This document shows, piece by piece, positions 46,836-55,923 of a stretch of DNA of 59,908 bases. The position numbers and the translations under genes are program-made. Below the pieces are notes generated by a model. That model saw nothing but the letters and a program-made list of their open reading frames with translations. It ran no database searches and had not been told where the DNA came from. Position 1 is the first letter of the stretch; each line of letters starts with the position of its first letter. The DNA is from Nitrospirota bacterium (lineage in GTDB: Bacteria; Nitrospirota_A; Leptospirillia; Leptospirillales; Leptospirillaceae), in NCBI GenBank assembly GCA_021844275.1, contig JAKBTR010000019.1, positions 1 through 59,908 on the forward strand, in the 5' to 3' direction.

Positions 46836-46861
46836 CCGGATACGACACCCGGATACGACAC
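46836..46861 (+). repeat. 13-bp perfect tandem duplication
   Basis: CCGGATACGACAC occurs twice head to tail in the tolQ upstream region. Confidence 0.9.
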
Positions 46862-46889
46862 CTTGATCTCTTCAGGATCCTGGACCTGT

Positions 46890-46907
46890 CTTTATCAGCT
46901 TTATCAG
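46890..46907 (+). repeat. 9-bp perfect tandem duplication
   Basis: CTTTATCAG occurs twice head to tail, ending 13 bp before the tolQ start. It sits close to the ribosome-binding region. Confidence 0.9.
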
Positions 46908-46920
46908 AAGAAAGAACCCA

Positions 46921-47592
46921 ATGACACTATTTAACTTCCTCTCCCAGGTCAGTCCGATGGCCGAAGCTGTTCTGAGCGCCCTTCTCTTCCTTTCCGCGCT
47001 CAGCTGGGGGATCGTCTTCTACAAGATCTACATCGTATCCCGTTCGGTCAAGGAAAATCGGCAGTTCGTAATGGCCTTCAAGCGGACAGACCGTTTTTCC
47101 CGGCTGTACCAGGAAGCCGTAGCCTACAGAAAATCCACGCTGGCATTCATTTTTCGTGCCGGCTATGAAAAGGTTCAGGCATTGAAGGACAAGTGGATGG
47201 TGGCCGGGGGACACAGTTCGGAAATGGACCTCGATGTCATTCACCGGACGCTCCTTCAGGCCACGCAGGAAGAACAGGCCCGTCTTGAAGCCTATCTTCC
47301 GGTTCTGGCGACGACAGCCAACATTGCCCCCTTTGTCGGTCTGCTTGGAACTGTCTGGGGAATCATTCACGCTTTTCGCGACATCAGCCATCAGGCTTCG
47401 GCCAGTATCGCCTCTGTCGCACCCGGCATTGCCGATGCTCTGGTCACGACGGCAGCGGGGCTGTTTACGGCTATTCCGGCTGTGATTTTCTATAATTATT
47501 TCCTGCAAAAAATCCGTCAAATTCAGGGCGTTGCGGACACGTTCACCCTCGAAATCCTGAATGTCGTTTCGGAAGAGCGCTGGAAGGACTGA
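46921..47592 (+). CDS. tolQ: TolQ/ExbB-type proton channel subunit
   Basis: Inner-membrane motor subunit that with TolR uses the proton gradient to drive outer-membrane constriction. 223 residues with three helices: about 13-35, 130-155 (NIAPFVGLLGTVWGII) and 168-195 (ALVTTAAGLFTAIPAVIFYN), the conserved ion-path segments. First gene of tolQ-tolR-tolA-tolB-cpoB. tolR starts 7 bp after its stop. Confidence 0.94.
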   Translation: MTLFNFLSQVSPMAEAVLSALLFLSALSWGIVFYKIYIVSRSVKENRQFVMAFKRTDRFSRLYQEAVAYRKSTLAFIFRAGYEKVQALKDKWMVAGGHSSEMDLDVIHRTLLQATQEEQARLEAYLPVLATTANIAPFVGLLGTVWGIIHAFRDISHQASASIASVAPGIADALVTTAAGLFTAIPAVIFYNYFLQKIRQIQGVADTFTLEILNVVSEERWKD

Positions 47593-47599
47593 AAGACCG

Positions 47600-48022
47600 A
47601 TGAAGCTGTCGCCCAAATCCTCACGCCATGACATGTTGTCCGAAATCAATATGGTGCCTTTCATCGACGTTGTGCTTGTTCTTCTGATCATTTTCATGCT
47701 TGCGACGCCACTCTTGTATCGGGGTCTGAAAATCAACCTCCCGAAGACAGCGACCAACAGCATCAAGAAACCCATTCCCAAGGTGGTGGTTTCGATCAAT
47801 CACAAAGGAACCGTTTTTCTGGGCGGGCACAAGGTTGATTGGCAGGACCTTCGTCCCATGCTGTCCGCCTATTACAAGAAAGACAAGCGCGTGGTTGTCT
47901 ACCTGAAGGCGGACCGGAAAGTCGACTACGGTGTCGTCGTTCATCTGATGGACATCGTGAAACAGGCGGGTATCGACAGGTTGGGCATGATCACCATGCC
48001 GACCCCCCAGAATTCGGAATAA
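47600..48022 (+). CDS. tolR: TolR/ExbD-type protein
   Basis: 140 residues from ATG 47600 (MKLSPKSSRHD). A short cytoplasmic start is followed by one helix with the essential aspartate in NMVPFIDVVLVLLIIFM and a periplasmic domain (VYLKADRKVDYGVVV, then the GIDRLGMIT end). Couples TolQ to TolA. Confidence 0.94.
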   Translation: MKLSPKSSRHDMLSEINMVPFIDVVLVLLIIFMLATPLLYRGLKINLPKTATNSIKKPIPKVVVSINHKGTVFLGGHKVDWQDLRPMLSAYYKKDKRVVVYLKADRKVDYGVVVHLMDIVKQAGIDRLGMITMPTPQNSE

Positions 48023-48028
48023 AACTCC

Positions 48029-48865
48029 GTGATCCACGCCGAATCCCGCCGGGTCGGGGGGATGTCGCCCGGATGGTTCCTCTTCCTGTCGTTGTCAATC
48101 CATACCGTACTGGCGATGTTTCTCTTCTTCTATCAGTCGAACAAATCCAAGGGTTTTCCCGAAGCGACGACCGTTGAGCTGGTATCGGAACTTCCTCCCT
48201 CCAAGAAACAGACGACCCCCGTTCCCACGCCTCCGGTTGTCCGCCCTCACCATTCACGGCCAGTTTCTCGTCCTCGGGAATCCCCACCGGTCCCGCGCCT
48301 CCAGGTTGTGAAGAAAGCCCGTATTCCGATCATTCGTAAGAAAAGGGAAATCAGAAAAACGCATCTGAAAAAGACTGCCCTTCGCCCAAAAGTAGCGAAG
48401 AAGGTGGCGAAGCGGAAGGTCCTTCCCAAGGTGTCATCCGTTGTTCGTCCTGCCCGGGCAAAGCCCGCCAAATCTTCGCCGGTTCCCCAGAAACCGGTCC
48501 TGAATCCCAGCCGGATTCCCAACCCGCATCCGGTTCCGGTCAAAATGGATATTTCCGGACAGACATTTCCGACGTTTCTGGAGCACCTTTTGATTTCCAG
48601 GATCAAGTCCAACTGGTTTCCTCCGCCGGGTACCCGGGGACTCCGGGCGACAGTTCAGTTCGTTCTTCTGAAGAACGGTCGCGTTCCGGATCAGCCGGTG
48701 GTGACGGGGAGTTCCGGAAACGGCATGTTTGATGATGCCGCCCGGATGGCTGTTTTGAGGTCCGTTCCGTTTCCGCCTTTTCCGCCGGGATTTTCGAAGG
48801 ATCGTGAAGTGGTTACTGTCACACTGGAAGCCATTCATCATGGAGGCGTTCTCGATGAAAGGTAA
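48029..48865 (+). CDS. tolA: TolA/TonB-type energy transducer
   Basis: 278 residues from GTG 48029. One membrane helix (about 16-34), a long Pro- and Lys-rich linker (many KKA, KVAKK and PVP runs) that can span the periplasm, then a TonB/TolA C-terminal domain (RIKSNWFPPPG, RATVQFVLLKNGRVPDQPVVTGSSGN, AVLRSVPFPPFPPGF). Context names it TolA; the end domain is TonB-like. Its 3' end overlaps the tolB start. Confidence 0.88.
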   Translation: MIHAESRRVGGMSPGWFLFLSLSIHTVLAMFLFFYQSNKSKGFPEATTVELVSELPPSKKQTTPVPTPPVVRPHHSRPVSRPRESPPVPRLQVVKKARIPIIRKKREIRKTHLKKTALRPKVAKKVAKRKVLPKVSSVVRPARAKPAKSSPVPQKPVLNPSRIPNPHPVPVKMDISGQTFPTFLEHLLISRIKSNWFPPPGTRGLRATVQFVLLKNGRVPDQPVVTGSSGNGMFDDAARMAVLRSVPFPPFPPGFSKDREVVTVTLEAIHHGGVLDER

Positions 48866-50198
48866 AAGGGCCACCCGGGCAGGGTGTCTCCGGGTATTCG
48901 TTCTCGCCCTGATCGGATTTTTTTTCGGCCAGGAAGCCTTGTTGCCCCCGAGGGCTCAGGCCGTCAACCTGAACGTGATTACGAATCAGACGGCCCTTTT
49001 CTTTAAACTGTCTTTTGTTCCGCTTGGGGCGAGAAATCTTTCTCCGGCCGAGATTCGCTATGCCGACAGCCTGATTGTCAAGGACCTGGAGGAAACCGGG
49101 TACTTCGAAATGGTGCCTCTTTCTGCAAGAGTCGAGACCTCCCTGACCAACATGCTTCTGACCGGAGATTCTGTCCGGCAACTGGCAAGTTCCGGACTTG
49201 AAGGCGTTGTGGGAACGCAGTTGATCAAGGACGACCTGGGGACGCACCTGGTCGGCATTGTGAGGGACCCGGTTAACGGAACGGTCTTGCTCTCTCGCAA
49301 GTATACGACCACCGGAAATATTCGTGTGATCGTCCATCGATTTGTGGACGACATCGTTTTTCAGTTCACCGGTTTCAAGGGTGTTGCGGACGGCCGGATC
49401 GCCTTTATCGGAAAAAATCGCCGAAGGGGGTACGATCTGTATGTGATGGACTTCGATGGTGAAGGAATCCATCGACTGACGTGGGATCGGGTGCTGGCGT
49501 ATACCCCGGCATGGTCGCTGAGCCGACATGTGATCGTTTATACGTCCTATTTGCACACCGAACCCCAGATCCTTTTATACGATCTCCAGACGGGCAGGAG
49601 AAGACCTCTCGCTCGCTTTCCGGGCCTGAATATTACGCCGGACTTTTCCCGCAACAGCGCTTCGCTCGCGATGGCTCTCTCGAAAAGCCAGCGATCCCAG
49701 AATACCGAGATCTATTCCTACGGGTTGAAATTTCACCAATTCGAACGCCTGACCTACTCCCACAGCAACAACCTGTCTCCATCCTGGTCACCGGACGGCT
49801 CCCAAATTGTTTTCGTGTCGGACAGGGACGGGCACCCGCAAATTTTCGTGATGGATTCCGACGGATCAAACGAACACCGGATTTCCTATTCGGGCTTCTA
49901 CAACGTTTCTCCAAGCTGGTCTCCGCGCGGAGATGCCATCGCCTATGTTTGCATGAACGAACGGCATCGTCCTAAGATATGCCTGACGACCCCGACAGGC
50001 GACCGTTACCTTCAGCTGACCCACGGATCCGGTCAGGACGACAGTCCGGACTGGTCACCGGACGGAAGGACCATCATCTTTACCCATCAGGTCAAGGGAC
50101 ACAGTTACATCGAAAAGATGTTTCTGGACGGAACCCATATCCATCGGCTTGGTTCTTACATCCATTCCGTAATAACCCCCGTCTGGGCCGTGCGCTGA
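48855..50198 (+). CDS. tolB: Tol-Pal system protein TolB
   Basis: Periplasmic beta-propeller of the Tol system. ATG 48855 follows GGAGG at 8 bp and gives 447 residues with a signal peptide (CLRVFVLALIGFFFG, cut near RAQA). The N-terminal domain precedes repeats of the PSWSPDGSQIVFVSDRDG and HPQIFVMDSDG type. Overlaps tolA by about 11 bp. Confidence 0.94.
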   Translation: MKGKRATRAGCLRVFVLALIGFFFGQEALLPPRAQAVNLNVITNQTALFFKLSFVPLGARNLSPAEIRYADSLIVKDLEETGYFEMVPLSARVETSLTNMLLTGDSVRQLASSGLEGVVGTQLIKDDLGTHLVGIVRDPVNGTVLLSRKYTTTGNIRVIVHRFVDDIVFQFTGFKGVADGRIAFIGKNRRRGYDLYVMDFDGEGIHRLTWDRVLAYTPAWSLSRHVIVYTSYLHTEPQILLYDLQTGRRRPLARFPGLNITPDFSRNSASLAMALSKSQRSQNTEIYSYGLKFHQFERLTYSHSNNLSPSWSPDGSQIVFVSDRDGHPQIFVMDSDGSNEHRISYSGFYNVSPSWSPRGDAIAYVCMNERHRPKICLTTPTGDRYLQLTHGSGQDDSPDWSPDGRTIIFTHQVKGHSYIEKMFLDGTHIHRLGSYIHSVITPVWAVR

Positions 50199-50238
50199 AG
50201 TGTCTTCGGGCTGGACTAACTGCAGAAAGGATGTTTCG

Positions 50239-51069
50239 ATGATCCCGGGAAAGACCTCTTTGGGCCTTCTTGCCGGACTCTTTTCCCTGTCCCTGATGGG
50301 TTGCGCATCGACGATGGACATGGAAGACCTTCAGGCGAGGGTCGATGCCAATACGGCCCAGATCAAAACACTCAAGCACCAGGGAGGAGGGAGCGGATCT
50401 GTTTCGCAAGACAGTGTCCGTCTGGCGGATATCGAAAACAGGCTTGACCAACAGAAGGCGCGTCTGGCGACGCTCCGTGGCCGTCTGGACGTGATCGACC
50501 ACCGGCTTGACACGCTGATGGAAAAGATTGATGAGCAAAATGCGCGCATCAAGTCCATGACCCCCCTGACGGCGACCATTTCTCCTCCCGGGAACCCCCC
50601 AGCAAAGGTTTCGCCTCCTCTTTCCGGAACAGCCGTTGTTCCGACGCCTTCCGCTTCGCCTCCGCCTCCCGCGACACCCACCGTTCTGCAACCTTCGGCC
50701 AATGTTCTCTACCGCCAGGCGATGAACGACTATCAGACGGGCCATTACCAGCTGTCCAAAAAAGAGTTTGCCCAGGTTGTCACTCTGTATCCTCAATCCC
50801 ATCTGGCTTCCTCCGCAGAGTTCTGGGTTGGACAATCGGACTTCAACATGAAGCATTACGACGAAGCCGCTTCCTCGTTCCTCCACGTCATCAAGAATTA
50901 TCCGTCCAGCCCGAAGCGGGCCGTGGCCTATTTCAAGCTCGGCCGTTCCTATGAAAGTCTGGGGAAGAAAAAGGAGGCGATTCACAGCTACCGGAGAGTT
51001 CTCGAACTGTTTCCGCTGGAACGGCAACTCGACGAACTGGCGAAAAGACGTCTTTCCAGGCTCGAGTAA
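50239..51069 (+). CDS. cpoB: CpoB/YbgF-type TPR protein
   Basis: 276 residues from ATG 50239 behind AAGGA. The signal ends in LMGCAS, so it may be lipid-anchored, unlike E. coli CpoB. A coiled-coil stretch (about 25-110; heptads such as ENRLDQQKARLATLRGRLD), a Pro/Ser-rich linker, and TPR repeats follow (ANVLYRQAMNDYQTGHY, HLASSAEFWVGQSDF, KRAVAYFKLGRSYESLG). CpoB tunes Tol and wall synthesis during division. No pal gene lies between tolB and this gene. Confidence 0.9.
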   Translation: MIPGKTSLGLLAGLFSLSLMGCASTMDMEDLQARVDANTAQIKTLKHQGGGSGSVSQDSVRLADIENRLDQQKARLATLRGRLDVIDHRLDTLMEKIDEQNARIKSMTPLTATISPPGNPPAKVSPPLSGTAVVPTPSASPPPPATPTVLQPSANVLYRQAMNDYQTGHYQLSKKEFAQVVTLYPQSHLASSAEFWVGQSDFNMKHYDEAASSFLHVIKNYPSSPKRAVAYFKLGRSYESLGKKKEAIHSYRRVLELFPLERQLDELAKRRLSRLE

Positions 51070-51150
51070 TCGCGTCCGGATGCGTGGGTGAGGACAGCTC
51101 AGCACCACCCCGTCTGCTCTTGGAGGTGAAATCCAGCGGGAAGGATTTGA

Positions 51151-53046
51151 ATGCAACGGATTTATGAGCTTCCCCAAATGGTTGTTGATCAGATCGCAGC
51201 CGGGGAAGTGATCGAAAGACCGGCTTCTGTCGTCAAGGAACTGGTGGAAAACAGCCTCGATGCAGGGGCCGGGAAGGTTTCTGTCCATATCGAAGAGGGC
51301 GGACGGAAGACGATCATCGTCTCCGACAACGGTGCCGGAATCCATCCCGACGACGTCCCCCTGGCGTTCCGGCGACATGCCACAAGCAAGATCCGTTCTG
51401 TCGAAGATCTTCTCCTGGCACGGACGTTGGGATTCCGGGGGGAAGCGCTGTCTTCAATCGCTTCAGTCGCGCAGATTCTCCTTCGAAGTCGCCCGGGAAA
51501 CCTTGATGTCGGGGTGGAATATATCCTTTCCCCCGGTCAGGAAGCGGCCCACATGGACTGGACGGGTTCTCCGGGAACGACCATCGAGGTCCGGGACCTT
51601 TTTCACAACTTGCCGGTTCGTCTGAAATTTTTAAAGTCTGTTTCTACTGAGCAGTCCCAGGTTCAGGAAACGCTTTCTTTCCTTGCCCTTGGACACCCGG
51701 AGGTCCAGTTCCATCTTTCGGTCAACGGCCGTTCCGCTCTTGCTCTTCCGGCCCGTACAGAACGGCAGCTCAGACTTCTGGACCTTTACTCCGGACTGAC
51801 GGAAAGAGACCTTGTCCGCTCCGTCCTGGAAGGGGAGGGGATACGTGTCGAGGCGCTCGTCCTGACTCCGGACAAAAACCGCAAGGACCGGAAGTACCAG
51901 AACATCTTCCTGAACAATCGCTGGATCCGTCATCCGGGCCTGCTTCACGCGATCTCCCAAGGAGCATCCGGTCGGGTCCACAAGGATGTGCATCCCGGTG
52001 CATGGGTCTGGATCGAGATGGTTCCGGACAAGGTCGATGTCAATGTTCATCCGACAAAGAGAGAGGTCCGTTTTCTGGAAACGGATCGTCTCTTTTCCCT
52101 TGTCCGGCGGGTTGTCCAGGAGGGTCTGGATTCCTTTCTGGAGAGAAAGCCGCTGGAGCTCGAGGAATCCGCCGGACAGAAGATTCAGCCTTCCCGGACG
52201 TCCCCGGGGATCTTCCAGAAAGGAGATTCCGGAACGTTTACGCTTCGAGAAGGAGAGGGGATCCGCAAGAGCGACAGTCAGGCAGAGGCGGAGCCTCCGG
52301 TTTTCAGGAAAGCCTGGACATCCGTATCCCCCAGGCCGTCTCATGGAGGGTCGAACCGTCCAACGAAGGAACCGCTGGCCGGAAGGCACGCCGACTTCGA
52401 AATTCTTCCGGAAATCCTCAAAAACCTTCCTCCTGCTCCGTTTGCTTTTGACCGTAAGGGGCCGCGAGACCCTGCTGTACGGATCCTGTCTCAGGTTTAT
52501 GAAACCTTCATTCTGGCGTTTCTGGATCAGGATCTGGTTGTTGTCGACCAGCATACCGCTCACGAACGGATCCGGTACGACGCGTTTCGGAAAGGCTTGG
52601 CCCATGGCAAGATAACGATGCTTCCGTATCTGTTTCCCGAAACCGTCCGGATGGCCGCACGGGAAGTGGAAAACCTGGAACAGAGGATCGACGAACTTGC
52701 CCATCTGGGGTTCGATGTGGACATTCAGGGGCCGGAGTCGGTCCGGGTGTCCGGGATCCCCTCTTTGTTGGAGGGAGAGAACCCCGGAGAGTTGCTCGAA
52801 GAACTCTCGGAGTCCAGCCAGGGGTTTGAATGGCCGCTGGTACGCTCCGACCGAATCGACGAAACCCTGATGACGCTTTCCTGTCATACGAGCATCCGGG
52901 CCAATCACACTCTGGGGAAGGAGGATCTTGCCCGCATCGTCCGGACGTTACTCCTGACGGAGTTTCCTTTCAGCTGTCCCCACGGTCGTCCGACGATTCT
53001 CTCCCTCTCCCGGAGCTTGCTCGAAAAATGGTTTCATCGGAGTTGA
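51151..53046 (+). CDS. mutL: DNA mismatch repair protein MutL
   Basis: 631 residues. The N-terminal GHKL ATPase has DQIAAGEVIERPASVVKELV, ENSLDAGAG, DNGAGI and GFRGEALSS. The middle is a variable linker. The C-terminal domain has VDQHTAHERIRYDAF, which resembles the DQHA-x2-E-x4-E endonuclease motif but ends in Asp where Glu is usual. The zinc-site partners CHTSIRANHTL and CPHGRP are present, so it probably nicks DNA itself. Its stop overlaps the miaA start by one base. Confidence 0.95.
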   Translation: MQRIYELPQMVVDQIAAGEVIERPASVVKELVENSLDAGAGKVSVHIEEGGRKTIIVSDNGAGIHPDDVPLAFRRHATSKIRSVEDLLLARTLGFRGEALSSIASVAQILLRSRPGNLDVGVEYILSPGQEAAHMDWTGSPGTTIEVRDLFHNLPVRLKFLKSVSTEQSQVQETLSFLALGHPEVQFHLSVNGRSALALPARTERQLRLLDLYSGLTERDLVRSVLEGEGIRVEALVLTPDKNRKDRKYQNIFLNNRWIRHPGLLHAISQGASGRVHKDVHPGAWVWIEMVPDKVDVNVHPTKREVRFLETDRLFSLVRRVVQEGLDSFLERKPLELEESAGQKIQPSRTSPGIFQKGDSGTFTLREGEGIRKSDSQAEAEPPVFRKAWTSVSPRPSHGGSNRPTKEPLAGRHADFEILPEILKNLPPAPFAFDRKGPRDPAVRILSQVYETFILAFLDQDLVVVDQHTAHERIRYDAFRKGLAHGKITMLPYLFPETVRMAAREVENLEQRIDELAHLGFDVDIQGPESVRVSGIPSLLEGENPGELLEELSESSQGFEWPLVRSDRIDETLMTLSCHTSIRANHTLGKEDLARIVRTLLLTEFPFSCPHGRPTILSLSRSLLEKWFHRS

Positions 53047-53912
53047 TGCATATTGACGTTGTCGTGGTTGGCCCGACAGCGTCGGGGAAAACGCTCTGGG
53101 CTTTCGACTGGGCCTGCCAGAACGGCGCTGAAATCATTTCGGCCGATTCCCGTCAGATTTATCGGGAGATGGAAATCGGGACGGCGAAACCTCCCGACGC
53201 CTTCAGACGGGAAGTTGTCCATCATCTGCTGGACATCCGGTCTCCGGAAGAGTCCTACAGCGCCGGCCAGTTCGTCCGGGATGCGCGAACCATTCTTCGG
53301 GACATTCGTTCCCGTGGAAAGAAAGTGGTTCTGGTCGGTGGCACGGGGTTATATGTCAAGGCACTCTTGTTCGGCCTCGCGGATCTTCCTCCCGAAGATG
53401 CTTCCGCCAGGGAAGTGTTTCTGTCCGAAAGAGCGGATGTTTCAACAGAACATCTCTACGATTTGCTGGCACAGCGGGATCCGGAAAGGGCTTCCGCTAT
53501 ATCCTCCCGGGACAGATACCGCATCCTTCGGGCGCTCTGGCTTTTTCATTCGTGCGGAAGAACGCCCTCCAGAATTTATCGGGAGCAGGCGGGGAGGTTG
53601 CCCGACATCTCCTGGGGAGAAGTCGTGGGTCTCGCTCCGGAGAGAAAATCTCTCTACGAGCGCATCAACGAGAGGGTGCTCCGAATGTTCGAAAGCGGCT
53701 GGATCGAAGAGGTCCGACAATTGCGAGAAAAAGGATACGGGAAGACGTCGCCGGGATTCCGGAGCCTGGGATATCCCGAAATTCTGGACTACCTTTCGGG
53801 TGTTCGGTCTTATGAGGAAACGCTCTCCCGGATTCAACAGAAAACGCGGCAGTTCGCCAAAAGGCAGATCACCTGGTTTCGTCATATGATGCCAACCCGT
53901 TGGATTTCCTGA
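53046..53912 (+). CDS. miaA: tRNA dimethylallyltransferase
   Basis: Adds a dimethylallyl group to A37 of tRNAs reading U-starting codons. Walker-like GPTASGKT is at residues 9-16, followed by ISADSRQIYREMEIGTAKP, LVGGTGLYVKALLFG and the C-terminal TRQFAKRQITWFR. ATG 53046 is preferred for overlap with the mutL stop; ATG 53028 is six codons earlier in frame and possible. 288 residues. Confidence 0.95.
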   Translation: MHIDVVVVGPTASGKTLWAFDWACQNGAEIISADSRQIYREMEIGTAKPPDAFRREVVHHLLDIRSPEESYSAGQFVRDARTILRDIRSRGKKVVLVGGTGLYVKALLFGLADLPPEDASAREVFLSERADVSTEHLYDLLAQRDPERASAISSRDRYRILRALWLFHSCGRTPSRIYREQAGRLPDISWGEVVGLAPERKSLYERINERVLRMFESGWIEEVRQLREKGYGKTSPGFRSLGYPEILDYLSGVRSYEETLSRIQQKTRQFAKRQITWFRHMMPTRWIS

Positions 53913-54045
53913 ACGGGAAATCCTTGATGGATCCGGATTTTGTTTCCCCTTTTTTTTTCTGTCAAGATCGGCAAGAATATAGAATTCAGAGATACCGGTT
54001 GTCCGGGGCAGGACCGGGCTATCATTCCAAAAGGAAAGGGTGCTT

Positions 54046-54948
54046 GTGGAAAAACGTCGTACGACAAGGGGCGAAAAGAACCTGTCTGCCGGTCCCGTCG
54101 GGATCATCGGGGGGTCCGGACTCTACAGAATGGAAGGGTTGACGATCGAGGAAGAGCGCGTCGTTGAAACGCCATGGGGAGTTTCTTCCGACCCGTTTCT
54201 GATCGGCAGTGTGGGGGATTTTCGGGTCGTTTTTCTTTCCCGGCATGGAAATGGACACCGATATCTGCCGTCCGAAATCAACTACAGGGCCAATCTCGCA
54301 GGGCTCAAGGCTCTGGGGGTTTCGCGGATCCTGTCGGTATCAGCCGTGGGTTCCCTCAAGGAAGAGATTGTTCCCGGGGACATGGTGCTGGTCGACGATT
54401 TTATCGATCTCACGAAACAGCGTCCGATGTCCTTCTACGGAAATGGCGCCGTGGGGCATACGCCCTATGGAAGACCTGTCTGTTCGGACCTGTTCGACGC
54501 GTTTTCAGAAGCCTGTAAACACCTCAATCTCTCCACCCATCGGGGGGGGACTTACATCTGTATGGAAGGTCCCGCCTTTTCGACACGGGCGGAATCCCGT
54601 CTGTACCGGCAATGGGGGGCGGACGTGATCGGCATGACCAACGGGACGGAAGCCCGGCTGGCGCGTGAGATCGGTCTTTGCTACGCGACGTTGGCTCTGG
54701 CGACCGATTATGACTGCTGGCATCCGGACCATGACATGGTCACGGTGGCGGACGTCATCCGGATCATCAACCAGAACGTCCAGCGGGCGAACGTCATTCT
54801 GCTCGATGCATTGGCCCGGATTCCCGATATTCGCAAATGCCACTGCGCGGAGGCACCAAAAAGTGCGCTGATCACGGATCCGTCGAGGATTCCGCAAAAT
54901 ACCCGGGAAAAATTGGCCTTTCTGGGTTTGGGGCACAATCCGTCCTGA
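54046..54948 (+). CDS. mtnP: S-methyl-5'-thioadenosine phosphorylase
   Basis: Cleaves methylthioadenosine, the by-product of SpeE, to adenine and methylthioribose-1-phosphate. Motifs: VGIIGGSGLYRMEG, FLSRHGNGHRYLPSEINYRAN, DDFIDLTKQRPMSFYG, CMEGPAFSTRAESR and GMTNGTEARLARE, then TDYDCWHPDHD near the end. GTG 54046 has AAGGAAAGG at better spacing than GTG 54040. About 300 residues. Followed by a PfkB kinase after 25 bp. Confidence 0.93.
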   Translation: MEKRRTTRGEKNLSAGPVGIIGGSGLYRMEGLTIEEERVVETPWGVSSDPFLIGSVGDFRVVFLSRHGNGHRYLPSEINYRANLAGLKALGVSRILSVSAVGSLKEEIVPGDMVLVDDFIDLTKQRPMSFYGNGAVGHTPYGRPVCSDLFDAFSEACKHLNLSTHRGGTYICMEGPAFSTRAESRLYRQWGADVIGMTNGTEARLAREIGLCYATLALATDYDCWHPDHDMVTVADVIRIINQNVQRANVILLDALARIPDIRKCHCAEAPKSALITDPSRIPQNTREKLAFLGLGHNPS

Positions 54949-54973
54949 CAGGACATTTGCGAAGGAGAACCGA

Positions 54974-55915
54974 TTGCCAAGCCTGGTCATTGTGGGTACC
55001 GTCGCCCTCGACAATATCCGGACCCCATTCGGAGAAGTTCACTCTGCCCTGGGGGGATCCGCTTTCTATGCAGGGCTATCCGCTTCTTACTGGACGGATG
55101 TGGGAGTGATGGCTATCGTCGGAGAAGACTACCCGGAAGAAGGTTTCCGACTCCTTGAAAGACATGGTGTGGATTCCCGGGGAATCGCCCGTTCCAGAGA
55201 AAAAACGTTTTCCTGGACCGGCGAGTATACCTTCGATCTCAACACGGCCCATACCCTGAAAACGGACTTGAATTGTCTTCTGTCCTTCAATCCCGACCTG
55301 CCGGCCATCTATGATCGTCCGGATACTCTGTTTCTTGCGAATATCGATCCGGATATCCAGCTTCAGGTACTGGATTCGTTACCGGTACGCCCTGCGCTGG
55401 TCGTTTGCGATACGATGAATTTCTGGATTGAAAACAAACTTGCGGAACTGAAACGTGTCCTTGCGCGAATCGACATCCTGACAATTAACGAAGGGGAAGC
55501 CCGGATGCTGTCCGGAGAGTTCAGTCTGGTGCATGCTGCCCGGAAAATCGTCGGGATGGGACCGAAGACTCTCGTGGTCAAGAGGGGGGAATACGGTGTA
55601 CTCGTTTTTGGAAAAGAGGGCATCTTTGCCTCTCCGGCTTACCCTCTTGAAGAGGTCAAGGATCCGACCGGGGCCGGGGACAGTTTCGCCGGCGGATTCA
55701 TCGGATACATGGCGCGAAACCGGAAATCGACCGACGAGATCCTGCGCCAGGGGATCGTTATCGGCTCTGCAATGGCTTCCTTCTGTGTGGAGGACTTCAG
55801 TACAAGAGGGCTTGAAGGTCTGTCCAAAACGGTGATTTCTGACCGCCTTGCCTCCTTTTCCACGCTCACATCCTATCCGGATCTGCCGCCTCTGGATGCA
55901 GGAATGAAAGGCTGA
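54974..55915 (+). CDS. PfkB-family carbohydrate/nucleoside kinase
   Basis: 313 residues, TTG start behind GAAGGAGAA. Ribokinase fold: LGGSAFYAGLSAS substrate motif, GEDYPEEGF, the NEGEARML segment and the catalytic anion-hole motif DPTGAGDSFAGG (about 231-242). The substrate cannot be read from sequence. Its tight pairing with mtnP hints at salvage of ribose, adenosine or methylthioribose derivatives, which is inference. Confidence 0.88.
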   Translation: MPSLVIVGTVALDNIRTPFGEVHSALGGSAFYAGLSASYWTDVGVMAIVGEDYPEEGFRLLERHGVDSRGIARSREKTFSWTGEYTFDLNTAHTLKTDLNCLLSFNPDLPAIYDRPDTLFLANIDPDIQLQVLDSLPVRPALVVCDTMNFWIENKLAELKRVLARIDILTINEGEARMLSGEFSLVHAARKIVGMGPKTLVVKRGEYGVLVFGKEGIFASPAYPLEEVKDPTGAGDSFAGGFIGYMARNRKSTDEILRQGIVIGSAMASFCVEDFSTRGLEGLSKTVISDRLASFSTLTSYPDLPPLDAGMKG

Positions 55916-55923
55916 GCCCACAC

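Larger units (their letters stand above)
46558..46920. other. Gene-free stretch between tRNA-Asp and tolQ
   Basis: A 120-codon open frame (46562-46924) has no recognisable domain and no matching ribosome-binding site; I reject it. GATAAT at 46636-46641 might be a -10 box but its -35 is poor. Two short tandem duplications are present (46836-46861, 46890-46907). Confidence 0.45.

Noticed and set aside
46562..46924. 120-codon frame before tolQ
   Set aside because: No domain, unusual composition, and it contains the two tandem duplications.
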